Below are positions 44,461 to 52,944 of a stretch of 64,000 nucleotides of DNA, in pieces (position 1 is the stretch's first letter; each line of letters starts with the position of its first letter). Source of the stretch: Prolixibacteraceae bacterium. GTDB lineage: Bacteria; Bacteroidota; Bacteroidia; Bacteroidales; Prolixibacteraceae. Below the pieces are notes generated by a model. The model was not told the DNA's origin, made no database searches, and saw only the letters and a list, made by a program, of their open reading frames with translations. The position numbers and the translations under genes were made by a program. The stretch spans positions 68,590 through 132,589 of the forward strand of contig DOAQ01000024.1 in assembly GCA_003506435.1 (NCBI GenBank), read 5' to 3'.

Positions 44461-46080
44461 ATGAGAAATATTAATTTCAAATATTTTCTCTATGCAAGGA
44501 AGTCAAGTGAATCGGAAGACCGCCAAATGGCCTCAATAGAGGATCAGATAAGGGAGGTTGAAAAGCTGGCCGAGAAATATAACATCAAAATTGTTGATGT
44601 TATTGAAGAATCAAAGTCAGCAAAAGAACCAGGTCGCCCCTTATTCAACGATATGTTGAAAAGAATCCATAAAGGAGAAGCCGAAGGTATTCTCACATGG
44701 AAATTAAATCGTTTGGCACGTAATCCGATTGATGGAGGACAAATAAGTTGGATGTTGCAACAAAACATCATTAAGCACATACAGACCTTTGAAAGAGAAT
44801 ATTATCCTACTGATAACGTCCTTTTGATGCAGGTTGAGTTTGGGATGGCCAACCAGTATGTTAAAGATTTGAGTATTGATATTAGAAGAGGATTGCGTCA
44901 AAAAGCTGAAAGGGGCTGGTATCCCTTACCGGTCTTACCGATTGGGTATATGCACAAAGCTAAGTTTACTTTGGGTGTAGATGATGAGATCATTCCAAAT
45001 CCGGAACAATTCCAAATACTTAAAAAATTATGGCAATTGTTTTTAACTGGAGGATATTCAGTTGCTGGTATTAAAAGAAAGGGCGATGTAATGGGATTTA
45101 GAACCAAATCAAATCAATTATGCCCCAAAGCAACCTATCATTACATATTCAGAAACGAATTCTATTGCGGATATTTTAATTGGAAAGACAAGGATGATAA
45201 TATCATTCGTTGCAAAGGAAAACATAAAACCATAGTTAGTCCATCTGAATTTCAAAAAACACAAATTCTACTTCATGAAAGAGCAAATCATATTTCAATT
45301 GATAAAAAATATAATTTCCCATATAGAGGACTTATAACTTGCGGAGAATGTGGCTATGGTATTACACCAGATCATAAATTGCAGGCTATTTGTACAAATT
45401 GTAAGTGTAAGTTTTCAATAAAAAATATGACAGCTTGTCCCAGATGTAAAACTGAATTATCAAATATGGAAAAGCCAAGTATTATTGATATTCTATACTA
45501 TCATTGTACTAAGTATAAAGGTAAGTGTTCTCAAGGCTCTATAACAAAGAAAGAAATTGATTCTGCCATTGAAAATGAATTAAAAAAAATCACAATTACC
45601 AAAGATTTTCATTTATGGGCAATGGAAGCACTAATGGCAGATGGTCAAAATATTAAAGAGGATGAAAATGCTGTTATAAGGCTAAAAAAACGAAAGACTG
45701 AACTTGAAAATAGACTATCTGGATTGATAAATATCAGGGCTGATGGAGAAATTAATTCTGAACAATTCAATCAATCAATTTCAAAAATTCATAAGGAAAT
45801 AGCATCAATTGAATTTGAAATTGAAGAAATAAAAAGTCAAAAGATTAAATGGAACTCTGAAACTGAGGATAGCTATAATTTTGCTCTAAATGTCTTAGAA
45901 AGGTTTAAAAAGGGTAATGATTCAGTTAAAAATGACATAGTTAAAGGACTTGTCTCGAACCTAAAATTAAGAGAAAAAAAGCTTGATTTTACAATACAAA
46001 AACCATTATTGAAGGTAAAAGAAGCATTCTCTCTCTATCGGTCAAAAAGAGTTGTCTCGAATCTAAAAACACCCTTGTAA
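44461..46080 (+). CDS. Second large serine recombinase with zinc ribbon
   Basis: 539 residues. The resolvase domain (about 5-145) has the catalytic Ser in LYARKSSESEDRQMASI. The recombinase domain (about 160-280; RGLRQKAERGWYPLPVLPIGY..., FRNEFYCGYFNW) is followed by a zinc-ribbon region with three pairs of cysteines (LITCGECGYGI, CTNCKCKF, CPRCKTEL) and a coiled coil (about 395-480). It is unlike the attL-proximal integrase in length and sequence. Its own att sites are not evident, though the inverted repeats just upstream are candidates. It may be a relic of a nested or merged element. Confidence 0.92.
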   Translation: MRNINFKYFLYARKSSESEDRQMASIEDQIREVEKLAEKYNIKIVDVIEESKSAKEPGRPLFNDMLKRIHKGEAEGILTWKLNRLARNPIDGGQISWMLQQNIIKHIQTFEREYYPTDNVLLMQVEFGMANQYVKDLSIDIRRGLRQKAERGWYPLPVLPIGYMHKAKFTLGVDDEIIPNPEQFQILKKLWQLFLTGGYSVAGIKRKGDVMGFRTKSNQLCPKATYHYIFRNEFYCGYFNWKDKDDNIIRCKGKHKTIVSPSEFQKTQILLHERANHISIDKKYNFPYRGLITCGECGYGITPDHKLQAICTNCKCKFSIKNMTACPRCKTELSNMEKPSIIDILYYHCTKYKGKCSQGSITKKEIDSAIENELKKITITKDFHLWAMEALMADGQNIKEDENAVIRLKKRKTELENRLSGLINIRADGEINSEQFNQSISKIHKEIASIEFEIEEIKSQKIKWNSETEDSYNFALNVLERFKKGNDSVKNDIVKGLVSNLKLREKKLDFTIQKPLLKVKEAFSLYRSKRVVSNLKTPL

Positions 46081-46083
46081 AAT

Positions 46084-46188
46084 ATGGATAAAATAGTCAT
46101 TTTGAACCCAAAGTTCAATCATGTGGAGATGGCTAAACCTCAAATGAACGGGAGAAAAAAGCAAATTCTCATTCCTAAAATGTTCTAA
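46084..46188 (+). CDS. Possible 34-residue peptide after recombinase 2
   Basis: A small open frame starts 3 bp after the recombinase stop and encodes MDKIVILNPKFNHVEMAKPQ and a basic tail ending KMF. Translational coupling is possible. No homology is recognised and it may be chance. Confidence 0.3.
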   Translation: MDKIVILNPKFNHVEMAKPQMNGRKKQILIPKMF

Positions 46189-46346
46189 TTAAAAATTGCT
46201 GAAAAAACAACCAATAAAAACGTGTCTTGATTATCAATTTAAACTAACTTCCTTGTGTGGAGAATTAAATATTCAAATGTTAAACCCTTACAATAAGGGC
46301 TATTCGTGATATTAACACTTACATTATTATTTGAGGATATAAAAAT

Positions 46347-46372
46347 AAAAATGGAATTTAAATTCCATTTTT
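46347..46372. terminator. 26-bp perfect palindrome, likely terminator
   Basis: AAAAATGGAATTT / AAATTCCATTTTT, centred between 46359 and 46360, overlapping the stop of the leftward small membrane gene at 46371. Weak GC but a full stem with flanking A/T runs. Confidence 0.5.
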
Positions 46373-46589
46373 AAATATTCTTATCCCCCAGTAAAAACAG
46401 GAGGAATCTCCACAGCCATAACGCTATTATTAACATAATAAGTGATGGTAAAAGAAAATAAGAAGGCCACCACCTATATACCAAATAACAGCTTCCCAAA
46501 AACAAAATTATTACTGCACACAGCAATACATAGTACCACCGTGGCATTTTTTGCTTTTCCATATTTATAATTTTCTCATATTTTATCAA
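46371..46589 (-). CDS. Small two-helix membrane protein
   Basis: 72 residues (start possibly at MEKQKMP, 46559) with two hydrophobic segments: WYYVLLCAVIILFLGSCYLVY and SYFLLPSLIMLIIALWLWRFLLFLL. No family assigned. Confidence 0.5.
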   Translation of the reverse strand: MIKYEKIINMEKQKMPRWYYVLLCAVIILFLGSCYLVYRWWPSYFLLPSLIMLIIALWLWRFLLFLLGDKNI

Positions 46590-46627
46590 ATATAGAACGG
46601 ATAGTAAATGTGTTGTTTGGTAAGTAA

Positions 46628-46649
46628 AAAGGGCGAAAAATCGCCCTTT
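46628..46649 (-). terminator. Terminator of ardC
   Basis: Perfect stem AAAGGGCGA / TCGCCCTTT with a 4-base loop. It lies just past the ardC stop in the leftward direction and is followed on that strand by T-rich sequence. Confidence 0.8.
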
Positions 46650-46659
46650 AATTAATTTA

Positions 46660-47523
46660 TCAAAAACAACTATCTTCTTTAACCTGAAGGATGTAATTAA
46701 CCGCCTTTTGTGCTTGTGCAGCAGCTATTATCAAAACCTTAGGATCATTTTTAAAAGTTCTAATCCAGCCTTTAATGTAAGCGACATTATTTACTATGGT
46801 TTCTTTTTCTATGTTTGAAATGCCACATAAATAAGCAGCTCCCATTTCGGCAACAAGTTCCTCTTGGCTATAATCTTTCGAACCAAATTTGTGTTCTTTC
46901 ATTTTACGATGTCTCCCGAGACGTTTTTCGTGTCCTGTACTATGAACTAATTCATGAAATAGTGTAGAGTAGTATTGGTGGTCATTAAAAAAATTTCGGG
47001 AATTTGGAACACAAACCAAATCAGTCATCGGGTTATAATAGGCTGAATCACAATCTTGCTTTATTCCCGGGCAATCAACCCAATTATTGATTAACAATTC
47101 AGCTTCTTCAACCGGATTAAAGTCATGATCAAAGGCGTCTTTTTTTGGAATATTTTTTTCATTTATCCCTTCTGTTTGAGAGATATTAAAAACATGATAA
47201 TACCGAAGAAAAGGCACCTTCTTTTTATCCTCTAACATCTCATTGGATTCAAGTAATTTCCAAAAAACAATCATAGTGGATTTTTCACCTTTTCGGACAA
47301 TTCCACCTAATGTCTTAATCTGTTCAAATGTTAGATAAAAGGGAATAGTGTCTTTTCTGGAAAGTAATAACCAAAAATTTATACCATTATATGGTCTTTG
47401 AGAAATTAAATTACAAGGTAATCCATTTTTAGTTCTCCAAGGTATTTCCCATGGTATAACCCCAGTTTCAAGAAGGTTAATAATCTTTTGAGTAATAACC
47501 TCATAAATATCAAATTTGCTCAT
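46660..47523 (-). CDS. ArdC-like antirestriction protein (ssDNA-binding domain + zincin)
   Basis: 287 residues. The N-terminal ArdC/DUF1738 ssDNA-binding domain (LLETGVIPWEIPWRTKNGLPCNLISQRPYNGINFWLL) is followed by a zinc metalloprotease-like domain with HELVHSTGHEKRLGR (HExxH). A conserved YSQEELVAEMGAAYLC holds the downstream Glu ligand. ArdC proteins carried by plasmids protect incoming DNA from restriction. The divergent VirD4-like gene starts 184 bp away, with a probable shared promoter region. Confidence 0.93.
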   Translation of the reverse strand: MSKFDIYEVITQKIINLLETGVIPWEIPWRTKNGLPCNLISQRPYNGINFWLLLSRKDTIPFYLTFEQIKTLGGIVRKGEKSTMIVFWKLLESNEMLEDKKKVPFLRYYHVFNISQTEGINEKNIPKKDAFDHDFNPVEEAELLINNWVDCPGIKQDCDSAYYNPMTDLVCVPNSRNFFNDHQYYSTLFHELVHSTGHEKRLGRHRKMKEHKFGSKDYSQEELVAEMGAAYLCGISNIEKETIVNNVAYIKGWIRTFKNDPKVLIIAAAQAQKAVNYILQVKEDSCF

Positions 47524-47707
47524 TTGTTTTGCCGTTGCCCTACGGACTTTGTTTTAGCTACTGGCACGCTTGTTAAAGAATTTCAGTAGCATTATCTGTT
47601 TTTGGTAAAGAATATTCCAGAATTAATTTTTTGCCAAAATGTCAATTATTCCAATTAGCAATTTTTCACTTCTATTTCTCCCAAATCTTTGAGTATAGAC
47701 TTACAGA

Positions 47708-48871
47708 ATGCAATACTCAAACCAACGTCTTACATATTTCGCCGAAACCAACTATCGAAGCAAAAGAATTCTTTTTGGCATTAAACAAAATGACCGTCTT
47801 TTGCATACCTACATCATTGGAAAGACAGGCACAGGGAAGACTAATTTGCTTCAAACTCACATAATCCAAGACATAGAAGCTGAAAGAGGATTTTGTGTAT
47901 TTGATATACACGGGGATTTGATTAAGGAGATATTCAAACGTATTCCTAAAAGTAGAGGTAAAGATGTAGTTTACCTTGATATTACTAACCCCAACCATAA
48001 TTTCAGATTCAATCCATTTATGAAGGTCCCGTATGAAAGGAGACCCTCGGTAGCTTCTGGAATATTAGATGTATTTGAAAAGCTTTGGAAGTCAGCTTGG
48101 GGACTTAAACTAGAGCATATATTAAGATACATTTTCCTCACATTACTTGATCAAGAAAAAGCAACGATTGCCGATATTATCCAAATCCTTGAAAACGAAG
48201 ATTACAGAAATGAATGTATTAGAAATGTTGTAAGTAATGATGTGAAGAAGTTTTGGGAGAAAGAGTTTAAACAATATTCCAAAAGTGATTTTCTACCAAT
48301 CTACAACAAAGTCGGGGCATTTTTGGTATATCCAGCTATCAGACGGTTATTGATAGACAATACAAATGAAATTTCTTTCAGAGAGATAATGGATAATCAC
48401 AAGATTTTGCTTGTTAATCTTTCAAAAGGAATCCTGGGGGAGAATGTCGCCAGTATCTTAGGCTCCTTTATTCTAAACGCCCTATCATACACAGCTTTTT
48501 CAAGAATTGATATTCACGAGGTAAATCGTCAGCCCTTCTTTGTATATCTTGATGAATTTCAAAACTATACAACTCTGTCTCTAATAAATATGCTTTCTGA
48601 ATTACGAAAGTTCAAATTGGCCTTAATAATGGCTCATCAATATTTAGCTCAAATAAGTGATGAAATCAGAGATGCCGTTTTGGGTAATGTCGGAACTGTT
48701 ATCTCTTTCCGTCTGGGTGTGGCCGATGCCTCATATTTTGCCAAAGAATATTATCCTGTTTTTGAAGTGAGTAATATTATCAACCTACCTAATTACGAGA
48801 TATATTTAAAATTAATGATTGATGGGAAACCTTCAGAACCTTTTAATGCTGAGACTATTAAATGGTCATAA
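47708..48871 (+). CDS. VirD4/HerA-like DNA-transfer ATPase (short form)
   Basis: 387 residues. Walker A is YIIGKTGTGKTNLLQTHI (about 38), then FCVFDIHGDLIKEI. A VirD4/TraG-type middle (VVYLDITNPNHNFRFNPF) precedes Walker B PFFVYLDEFQNYTTLS and ALIMAHQYLAQISDEIRDAV. There is no N-terminal membrane domain, so it must be recruited by partners. It is probably a DNA pump or coupling-type protein. A larger paralogue is encoded at 53502-56381. It could also serve in element partitioning rather than conjugation. Confidence 0.85.
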   Translation: MQYSNQRLTYFAETNYRSKRILFGIKQNDRLLHTYIIGKTGTGKTNLLQTHIIQDIEAERGFCVFDIHGDLIKEIFKRIPKSRGKDVVYLDITNPNHNFRFNPFMKVPYERRPSVASGILDVFEKLWKSAWGLKLEHILRYIFLTLLDQEKATIADIIQILENEDYRNECIRNVVSNDVKKFWEKEFKQYSKSDFLPIYNKVGAFLVYPAIRRLLIDNTNEISFREIMDNHKILLVNLSKGILGENVASILGSFILNALSYTAFSRIDIHEVNRQPFFVYLDEFQNYTTLSLINMLSELRKFKLALIMAHQYLAQISDEIRDAVLGNVGTVISFRLGVADASYFAKEYYPVFEVSNIINLPNYEIYLKLMIDGKPSEPFNAETIKWS

Positions 48872-48943
48872 TGGCAATTTTTTAATTCTATGTTTAAACT
48901 TTTAAAAAGACTAAAATTTCTCAAAACATTAAAAAATATAGTT

Positions 48944-49393
48944 ATGGGAAATTTAAATGTGATTCACGAAGTACAGGTTATATACAAAAGACCGGTTATC
49001 AATCAAATGGAGAAAATAAAATGCAGTAATGATATGGTAGAGGTTTTTCGCAAGCTCATTTCCGAAGACCAAATTGATTTGAAAGAGTTCTTTTGTGTGG
49101 CACTACTTAGTAGAAGTAATCAGGTGCTTGGGGTTTCAACGGTTGGGAGTGGAACAGCTACTCAAACAGTTGTTAATGTCCGGGAGATATTACAGCTTTC
49201 ATTAAAGACAAATGCAAATGGTATTGTCATTTGTCATAACCACCCAAGCGGGAACTTGAAGGCTTCAGATAGTGATATTGCTTTGACGGGGAAAGTTAAA
49301 GAAGCCTGTAAATTATTTGAGATTGCTCTTTTGGACCATATTATCATTACCAGTGAAGGATATTATTCTTTTGCTGATAATGGGTTAATTTAA
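48944..49393 (+). CDS. RadC-like JAB-domain protein
   Basis: 149 residues from MGNLNVIHEVQVIYKRP (a longer frame from 48890 adds a basic leader). The MPN/JAB-type motif NGIVICHNHPSGNLKASDSDI is intact (H-x-H-P-S-G-x(6)-S-D). RadC-like JAB proteins are very frequent on mobile elements. The molecular function is unresolved, perhaps recombination-related. It follows the VirD4-like gene and ends at a clear terminator. Confidence 0.92.
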   Translation: MGNLNVIHEVQVIYKRPVINQMEKIKCSNDMVEVFRKLISEDQIDLKEFFCVALLSRSNQVLGVSTVGSGTATQTVVNVREILQLSLKTNANGIVICHNHPSGNLKASDSDIALTGKVKEACKLFEIALLDHIIITSEGYYSFADNGLI

Positions 49394-49398
49394 TCTTT

Positions 49399-49427
49399 GC
49401 CTCCTTCAAATGGAGGCTTTTATTTTT
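49399..49427 (+). terminator. Terminator after radC-like gene
   Basis: GCCTCC / GGAGGC stem with a 7-base loop, followed by TTTTATTTTT. It overlaps the 3' end of the convergent XRE gene. Confidence 0.8.
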
Positions 49428-49641
49428 CAAAATCAAACAAATCTTTCATTTCAACATTAAGACCTTTGGCAATATTAATCAGTGCCCCAATAGTCGGGTT
49501 TGTGCGACCTTTTTCAATATTTCTCATACTACTATCTGCTATCCCCGCTCTTAGTGATAGTTCAAACTGACTTATCCCGGATTTAGTTCTTAATTCTGAG
49601 ATTCTTGCACCTAACCTTATCTTATATTCCTCCTTCTCCAT
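49420..49641 (-). CDS. XRE-family repressor-like regulator
   Basis: 73 residues from MEKEEYKIRLGARISELRTKSG, a minimal HTH_3 domain (SQFELSLRAGIADSSMRNIEKGRTNPTIGALINIAKGL). The start at 49641 is preferred over 49779 because the longer frame would run through two operator palindromes. It is divergent from the envelope cassette at 49801, with two identical palindromes between, so probably an autoregulated repressor (inference). Confidence 0.85.
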   Translation of the reverse strand: MEKEEYKIRLGARISELRTKSGISQFELSLRAGIADSSMRNIEKGRTNPTIGALINIAKGLNVEMKDLFDFEK

Positions 49642-49691
49642 CTTATCACTCAAATTTCTTAGGCAAGTTAAACTCTTGGGGAAAAATAATT

Positions 49692-49756
49692 CCGTCAATA
49701 TATTGACGGTGAAACGGATTTTCATATATTTGCCTAAACCGTCAATATATTGACGG
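49692..49756. promoter_or_regulatory. Twin perfect 18-bp palindromic operators flanking a promoter
   Basis: CCGTCAATATATTGACGG occurs twice (49692-49709 and 49739-49756), 47 bp apart centre to centre. The -7-like TATATTTG lies between them at 49725-49732. This is the expected architecture for the adjacent XRE regulator controlling the envelope cassette and itself. Confidence 0.85.
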
Positions 49757-49800
49757 TTTGCCTTTATTTTTAATTTCAAACCATTAAAAAAAGAACTTTT

Positions 49801-50535
49801 ATGAAAGTATTTATCATCCTTGTTCTATTGGCATTCTTCACAGGAATGCTAAACGCTCAGCCCTCATATTCAGTTTCAGGGGGCGTAAAATTAATTAATT
49901 CCGAACCTCACGAGATGACCCTCTGGTACATCGATGAATCCCCCTCACATGACAATATTTATACGACTTTTAGCCCAATAGGTAATATTTCTGTAAATCT
50001 TGGTATCAGATGGCAAGATAATCTTTCGGAGAAAGCATTCAGACTTTTTGTAGAAGGTCAGGGATATGTCGGAAGTGTAAGTGGCCTTGCCCTTATTGCC
50101 GGTTATTCATATTGCCCTTTGGTTTCCGGGAAAGTTAAATTCCAACCCGAATTATCTGCCGTACTTGGATATTGCTCAAAAGGCATTGGAGCGATTGATA
50201 ACAACGATGTGTATATTCAGGTTAATCAGACAAAGTTTCAGGATTATACAAATGTTTACGTTTCTCTCCGAAATGCCTATATCGGAATTAAGCCAGGTGT
50301 CAGTTTAACCTTTGATATTGGTAATGAAAAAGCTATTGGTCTCGGTGTGAACTATCAGCTATCCTACAAAGCCGGGTTTGTTAATTTCAGAGGCACAGGC
50401 GAAGATGGAAATCCGGCTACCGATTCTGAAAGTCTGACAGCCCGAAATGTTGGGTTTTATGTAGACGGGACAAGAACAAGCGACAACCCATACAACCCTG
50501 ATGGCTTAGAATTCAAACTCTTTTATTGCTTCTAA
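49801..50535 (+). CDS. Outer-membrane beta-barrel-like protein
   Basis: 244 residues with a signal peptide (MKVFIILVLLAFFTGMLNAQ). Antiparallel amphipathic strands follow (e.g. YSVSGGVKLINSE, FRLFVEGQGYVGSVSG, YIGIKPGVSLTFDIGN) up to an F-terminal end (KLFYCF), the classic C-terminal Phe of barrel proteins. First gene of the operator-controlled cassette. Confidence 0.75.
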   Translation: MKVFIILVLLAFFTGMLNAQPSYSVSGGVKLINSEPHEMTLWYIDESPSHDNIYTTFSPIGNISVNLGIRWQDNLSEKAFRLFVEGQGYVGSVSGLALIAGYSYCPLVSGKVKFQPELSAVLGYCSKGIGAIDNNDVYIQVNQTKFQDYTNVYVSLRNAYIGIKPGVSLTFDIGNEKAIGLGVNYQLSYKAGFVNFRGTGEDGNPATDSESLTARNVGFYVDGTRTSDNPYNPDGLEFKLFYCF

Positions 50536-50546
50536 AATCAAATAAT

Positions 50547-51137
50547 ATGAAAAAGTTGTTTTTGCTTTTTGTGATAATTATTCCAATGGTATCTTCCTGC
50601 CAAGAGCATTTAAGCCGGGAATATGCCAAAAAGGTGATCATTGAGAGAAGAAATTATCCGATACCATATACATATGAGATTACCAAGTCATTTATTAAAG
50701 ATATGCAATCAAGTGGACGGGGTGTTTCCATTGTTTTAGGTGAGGATGAATTCAAAGAAAAAGAACAAGTTATTTACCAGTTTGAATCGGCTGGATTAAT
50801 CCAACTGAAGAAAACTCCTAAAAGAGAGGAATCTACTGCATTTTTGCTTGGTACGAATGTCAGGACTTGGACGCAGGTCAATGTTTCATTAACCGAAGCT
50901 GGCAGAAAGTATTTAGTAGAGGAAAATGAGGGTTTATATGTCGTTCGTTTATGGGAAATTGACCTTAAAGAAATTACAGGCATTCAGGAATTTACTGAGC
51001 AGAAAATCGCTTCGGTTGATTATACCATCTTCAACAAAAACATTACTCCATTCGGGACAATTTTTAGCGACAAGAATGATATAGATCGGAAGTCGGCTAG
51101 CTTTTCTCTGTATGACGATGGATGGAGGATTCAATAA
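50547..51137 (+). CDS. Lipoprotein, family not recognised
   Basis: 196 residues from MKKLFLLFVIIIPMVSSC (lipidation Cys 18). The body has YAKKVIIERRNYPIPYTYEITKSFI and WTQVNVSLTEAGRKYLVEEN, which look like a small alpha/beta envelope domain. It was started at 50547 to place the signal at the N-terminus. Second gene of the cassette. Confidence 0.7.
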   Translation: MKKLFLLFVIIIPMVSSCQEHLSREYAKKVIIERRNYPIPYTYEITKSFIKDMQSSGRGVSIVLGEDEFKEKEQVIYQFESAGLIQLKKTPKREESTAFLLGTNVRTWTQVNVSLTEAGRKYLVEENEGLYVVRLWEIDLKEITGIQEFTEQKIASVDYTIFNKNITPFGTIFSDKNDIDRKSASFSLYDDGWRIQ

Positions 51138-51157
51138 CAGATTAAACATTTAAAAAT

Positions 51158-51529
51158 ATGAAAAACAAGATTTTAATTTACCCCATATTGATATTAGGAT
51201 TTGCAATGATTCTTTTTGGTTGCAAGAAAGATGAAGATTTTACTAACCCAGAAAATCTTTCGGGGACGGTATGGAATACCAATACTAATAATGAATGGAA
51301 CTGGACACTTAAATTCACTTCAAAAACAATGGTTGAACTCTGGCTCCGTGATATAGATACTGGAGAATATGATGTAGACGAATCAGGGCTTGAAGCAGAA
51401 GGATTTTATACAGTTGAAGATGGTATATTGGAAATTACGTCAGAAAATGACGACTACAATGGTTCAATTGATGGAACAATTATTCATTTGAATATTTACG
51501 GCGATTTAGAAACATTTACGAAACAATAA
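51158..51529 (+). CDS. Lipocalin-like lipoprotein
   Basis: 123 residues with the signal MKNKILIYPILILGFAMILFGC (Cys 22, lipidation). The acidic beta-rich body includes LSGTVWNTNTNNEWNWTLKF and GFYTVEDGILEITSEND, as in the lipocalin-like families common in Bacteroidota envelopes. Third gene of the cassette. Confidence 0.7.
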   Translation: MKNKILIYPILILGFAMILFGCKKDEDFTNPENLSGTVWNTNTNNEWNWTLKFTSKTMVELWLRDIDTGEYDVDESGLEAEGFYTVEDGILEITSENDDYNGSIDGTIIHLNIYGDLETFTKQ

Positions 51530-51534
51530 CCAAT

Positions 51535-52305
51535 ATGAAAAAAGCAATATACCTTTTAATTTTTATTACACCCTTTATTTTCCAAGGTTGCAGTTCGTCA
51601 AAGAGTTTAATAAAAGAGGTGGTAAAAGTACCAGCTAAGTTTGAATACACACCACCGACAAAAGCACCAATTGGCGGAACTAATATGACCATCGTATTAG
51701 TTAAACCAATGTTTGTAAGTGAAAACCCAGAATATTTAGTTGACCCATTCCCTGAAATGGCAGAAAGTATGAGCAATGATTTTGAAGAATTATTATCAGC
51801 CAAAGGTTTCACTATTAGAGGCCCTTTCAAAACAAGGGATGAGATGGTCTATACTGAAAAAGTAAATTCTAGCTTCATATTAGAAATCCAAATTGATTTA
51901 AATCCTGAATCCAGCGTTGAATTGATAGAACACACTAAAACGAGTGTTGCATTAATGTTGTTAGCTTCAGAACCATTTGTATCTACATATTCTACAAAAG
52001 GAAGTATTGCATTTGGAGGCAATTTGATTTTAACCGCTTTGTCTCCTCAGTATGGAGAAAAAATATGGAAAAAGAGCATTGCACTTGATAGGGTTGTTTT
52101 TCCTTATGTTGGGACAGTTGAATATCAGACATCACCTATACTGGCAGGACAGTTGGTTTGTGATAACGGGGTGTATAACACAGTGGCAAGGGAGATTGAA
52201 AAGTTCTATGCCTATGCCCTAGATGTTGTTTGGAAACAAATTGACCCAGAGGAAATGAAGATTATTGAAAAACAAGCTAAAGAAGCAGACAGGAAAAGTA
52301 ATTGA
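51535..52305 (+). CDS. Lipoprotein, family not recognised
   Basis: 256 residues, signal MKKAIYLLIFITPFIFQGC (Cys 19). The mature part is mixed alpha/beta with FPEMAESMSNDFEELLSAKGFTIRGPF and a long C-terminal helix. This resembles GNA1162/YajG-type lipoproteins that attach to the outer membrane, but the match is loose. It is the last gene before a clear terminator at 52336. Confidence 0.6.
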   Translation: MKKAIYLLIFITPFIFQGCSSSKSLIKEVVKVPAKFEYTPPTKAPIGGTNMTIVLVKPMFVSENPEYLVDPFPEMAESMSNDFEELLSAKGFTIRGPFKTRDEMVYTEKVNSSFILEIQIDLNPESSVELIEHTKTSVALMLLASEPFVSTYSTKGSIAFGGNLILTALSPQYGEKIWKKSIALDRVVFPYVGTVEYQTSPILAGQLVCDNGVYNTVAREIEKFYAYALDVVWKQIDPEEMKIIEKQAKEADRKSN

Positions 52306-52335
52306 TGGGGATATATAAACTCTGATTTAGACTTC

Positions 52336-52363
52336 AAAAGCCGTGGAATATTTCACGGCTTTT
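52336..52363 (+). terminator. Terminator of the envelope cassette
   Basis: AAAAGCCGTG / CACGGCTTTT stem with an 8-base loop, followed by T-rich sequence. It lies between convergent genes and may serve both. Confidence 0.75.
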
Positions 52364-52396
52364 GTATTGCTAATCAACTGTTAAATAAGGTTTAGG

Positions 52397-52825
52397 TCAT
52401 TCATAAATCACATCTGATTGAATCTTGTTTTTGTATACCTCATATTCTCTATCAACAATCATAATATGACTTGTCCACCATTTTTCTAAAAAGCTGATAA
52501 TTTCTTTTGGGTCAGGTGGTATATTTTCTGATAATTCAATGTTGTACATAGCGACCTTGTAGATATAGTCAGTATGTAGAGTATGATGTTTTGTAAAATC
52601 TGGATAAGCAAATTTTTTCATATAATTTTCTTCTTTCTTGAAATGAGTGAGGCAATAATCTGTCATTTCTGAAAGAATCTTTGCAAATTCTTCACGATCT
52701 TTTTTAAATTCAACAAACTCAATCAAATCATTTACTACCCCAATTAATTTTTTGTGTTCATCGTCAATCTTGGTATTTCCAACAGAGAATCTGCTATCCC
52801 AAATAATTTTTTCTGTTTTATCCAT
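52397..52825 (-). CDS. Bacteriohemerythrin
   Basis: 142 residues from MDKTEKIIWDSRFSVGNTKID. The diiron ligands are visible: DDEHKKLIG, LTHFKKEENYM, HHTLHTDY and a C-terminal SHIMIVDREY. Such proteins bind O2 reversibly and suit a microaerobic or anaerobic host. Unusual cargo for an integrative element. The start was placed downstream of 52900 to match the family N-terminus. Confidence 0.9.
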   Translation of the reverse strand: MDKTEKIIWDSRFSVGNTKIDDEHKKLIGVVNDLIEFVEFKKDREEFAKILSEMTDYCLTHFKKEENYMKKFAYPDFTKHHTLHTDYIYKVAMYNIELSENIPPDPKEIISFLEKWWTSHIMIVDREYEVYKNKIQSDVIYE

Positions 52826-52944
52826 AGCGATTTTTTCAAGGTATATCATTCTTTTTGTGATGTATATAACAAATTTAAAATATATTTTGTACCTTTTCAA
52901 ATAAAACTAAATAATAACTATTATGCCACTTTAAAAACACTCCT

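Noticed and set aside
46081..46360. An oriT-like region after recombinase 2.
   Set aside because: Only an A/T-rich terminator palindrome is evident; no nic-like motif or relaxase to support transfer origin.
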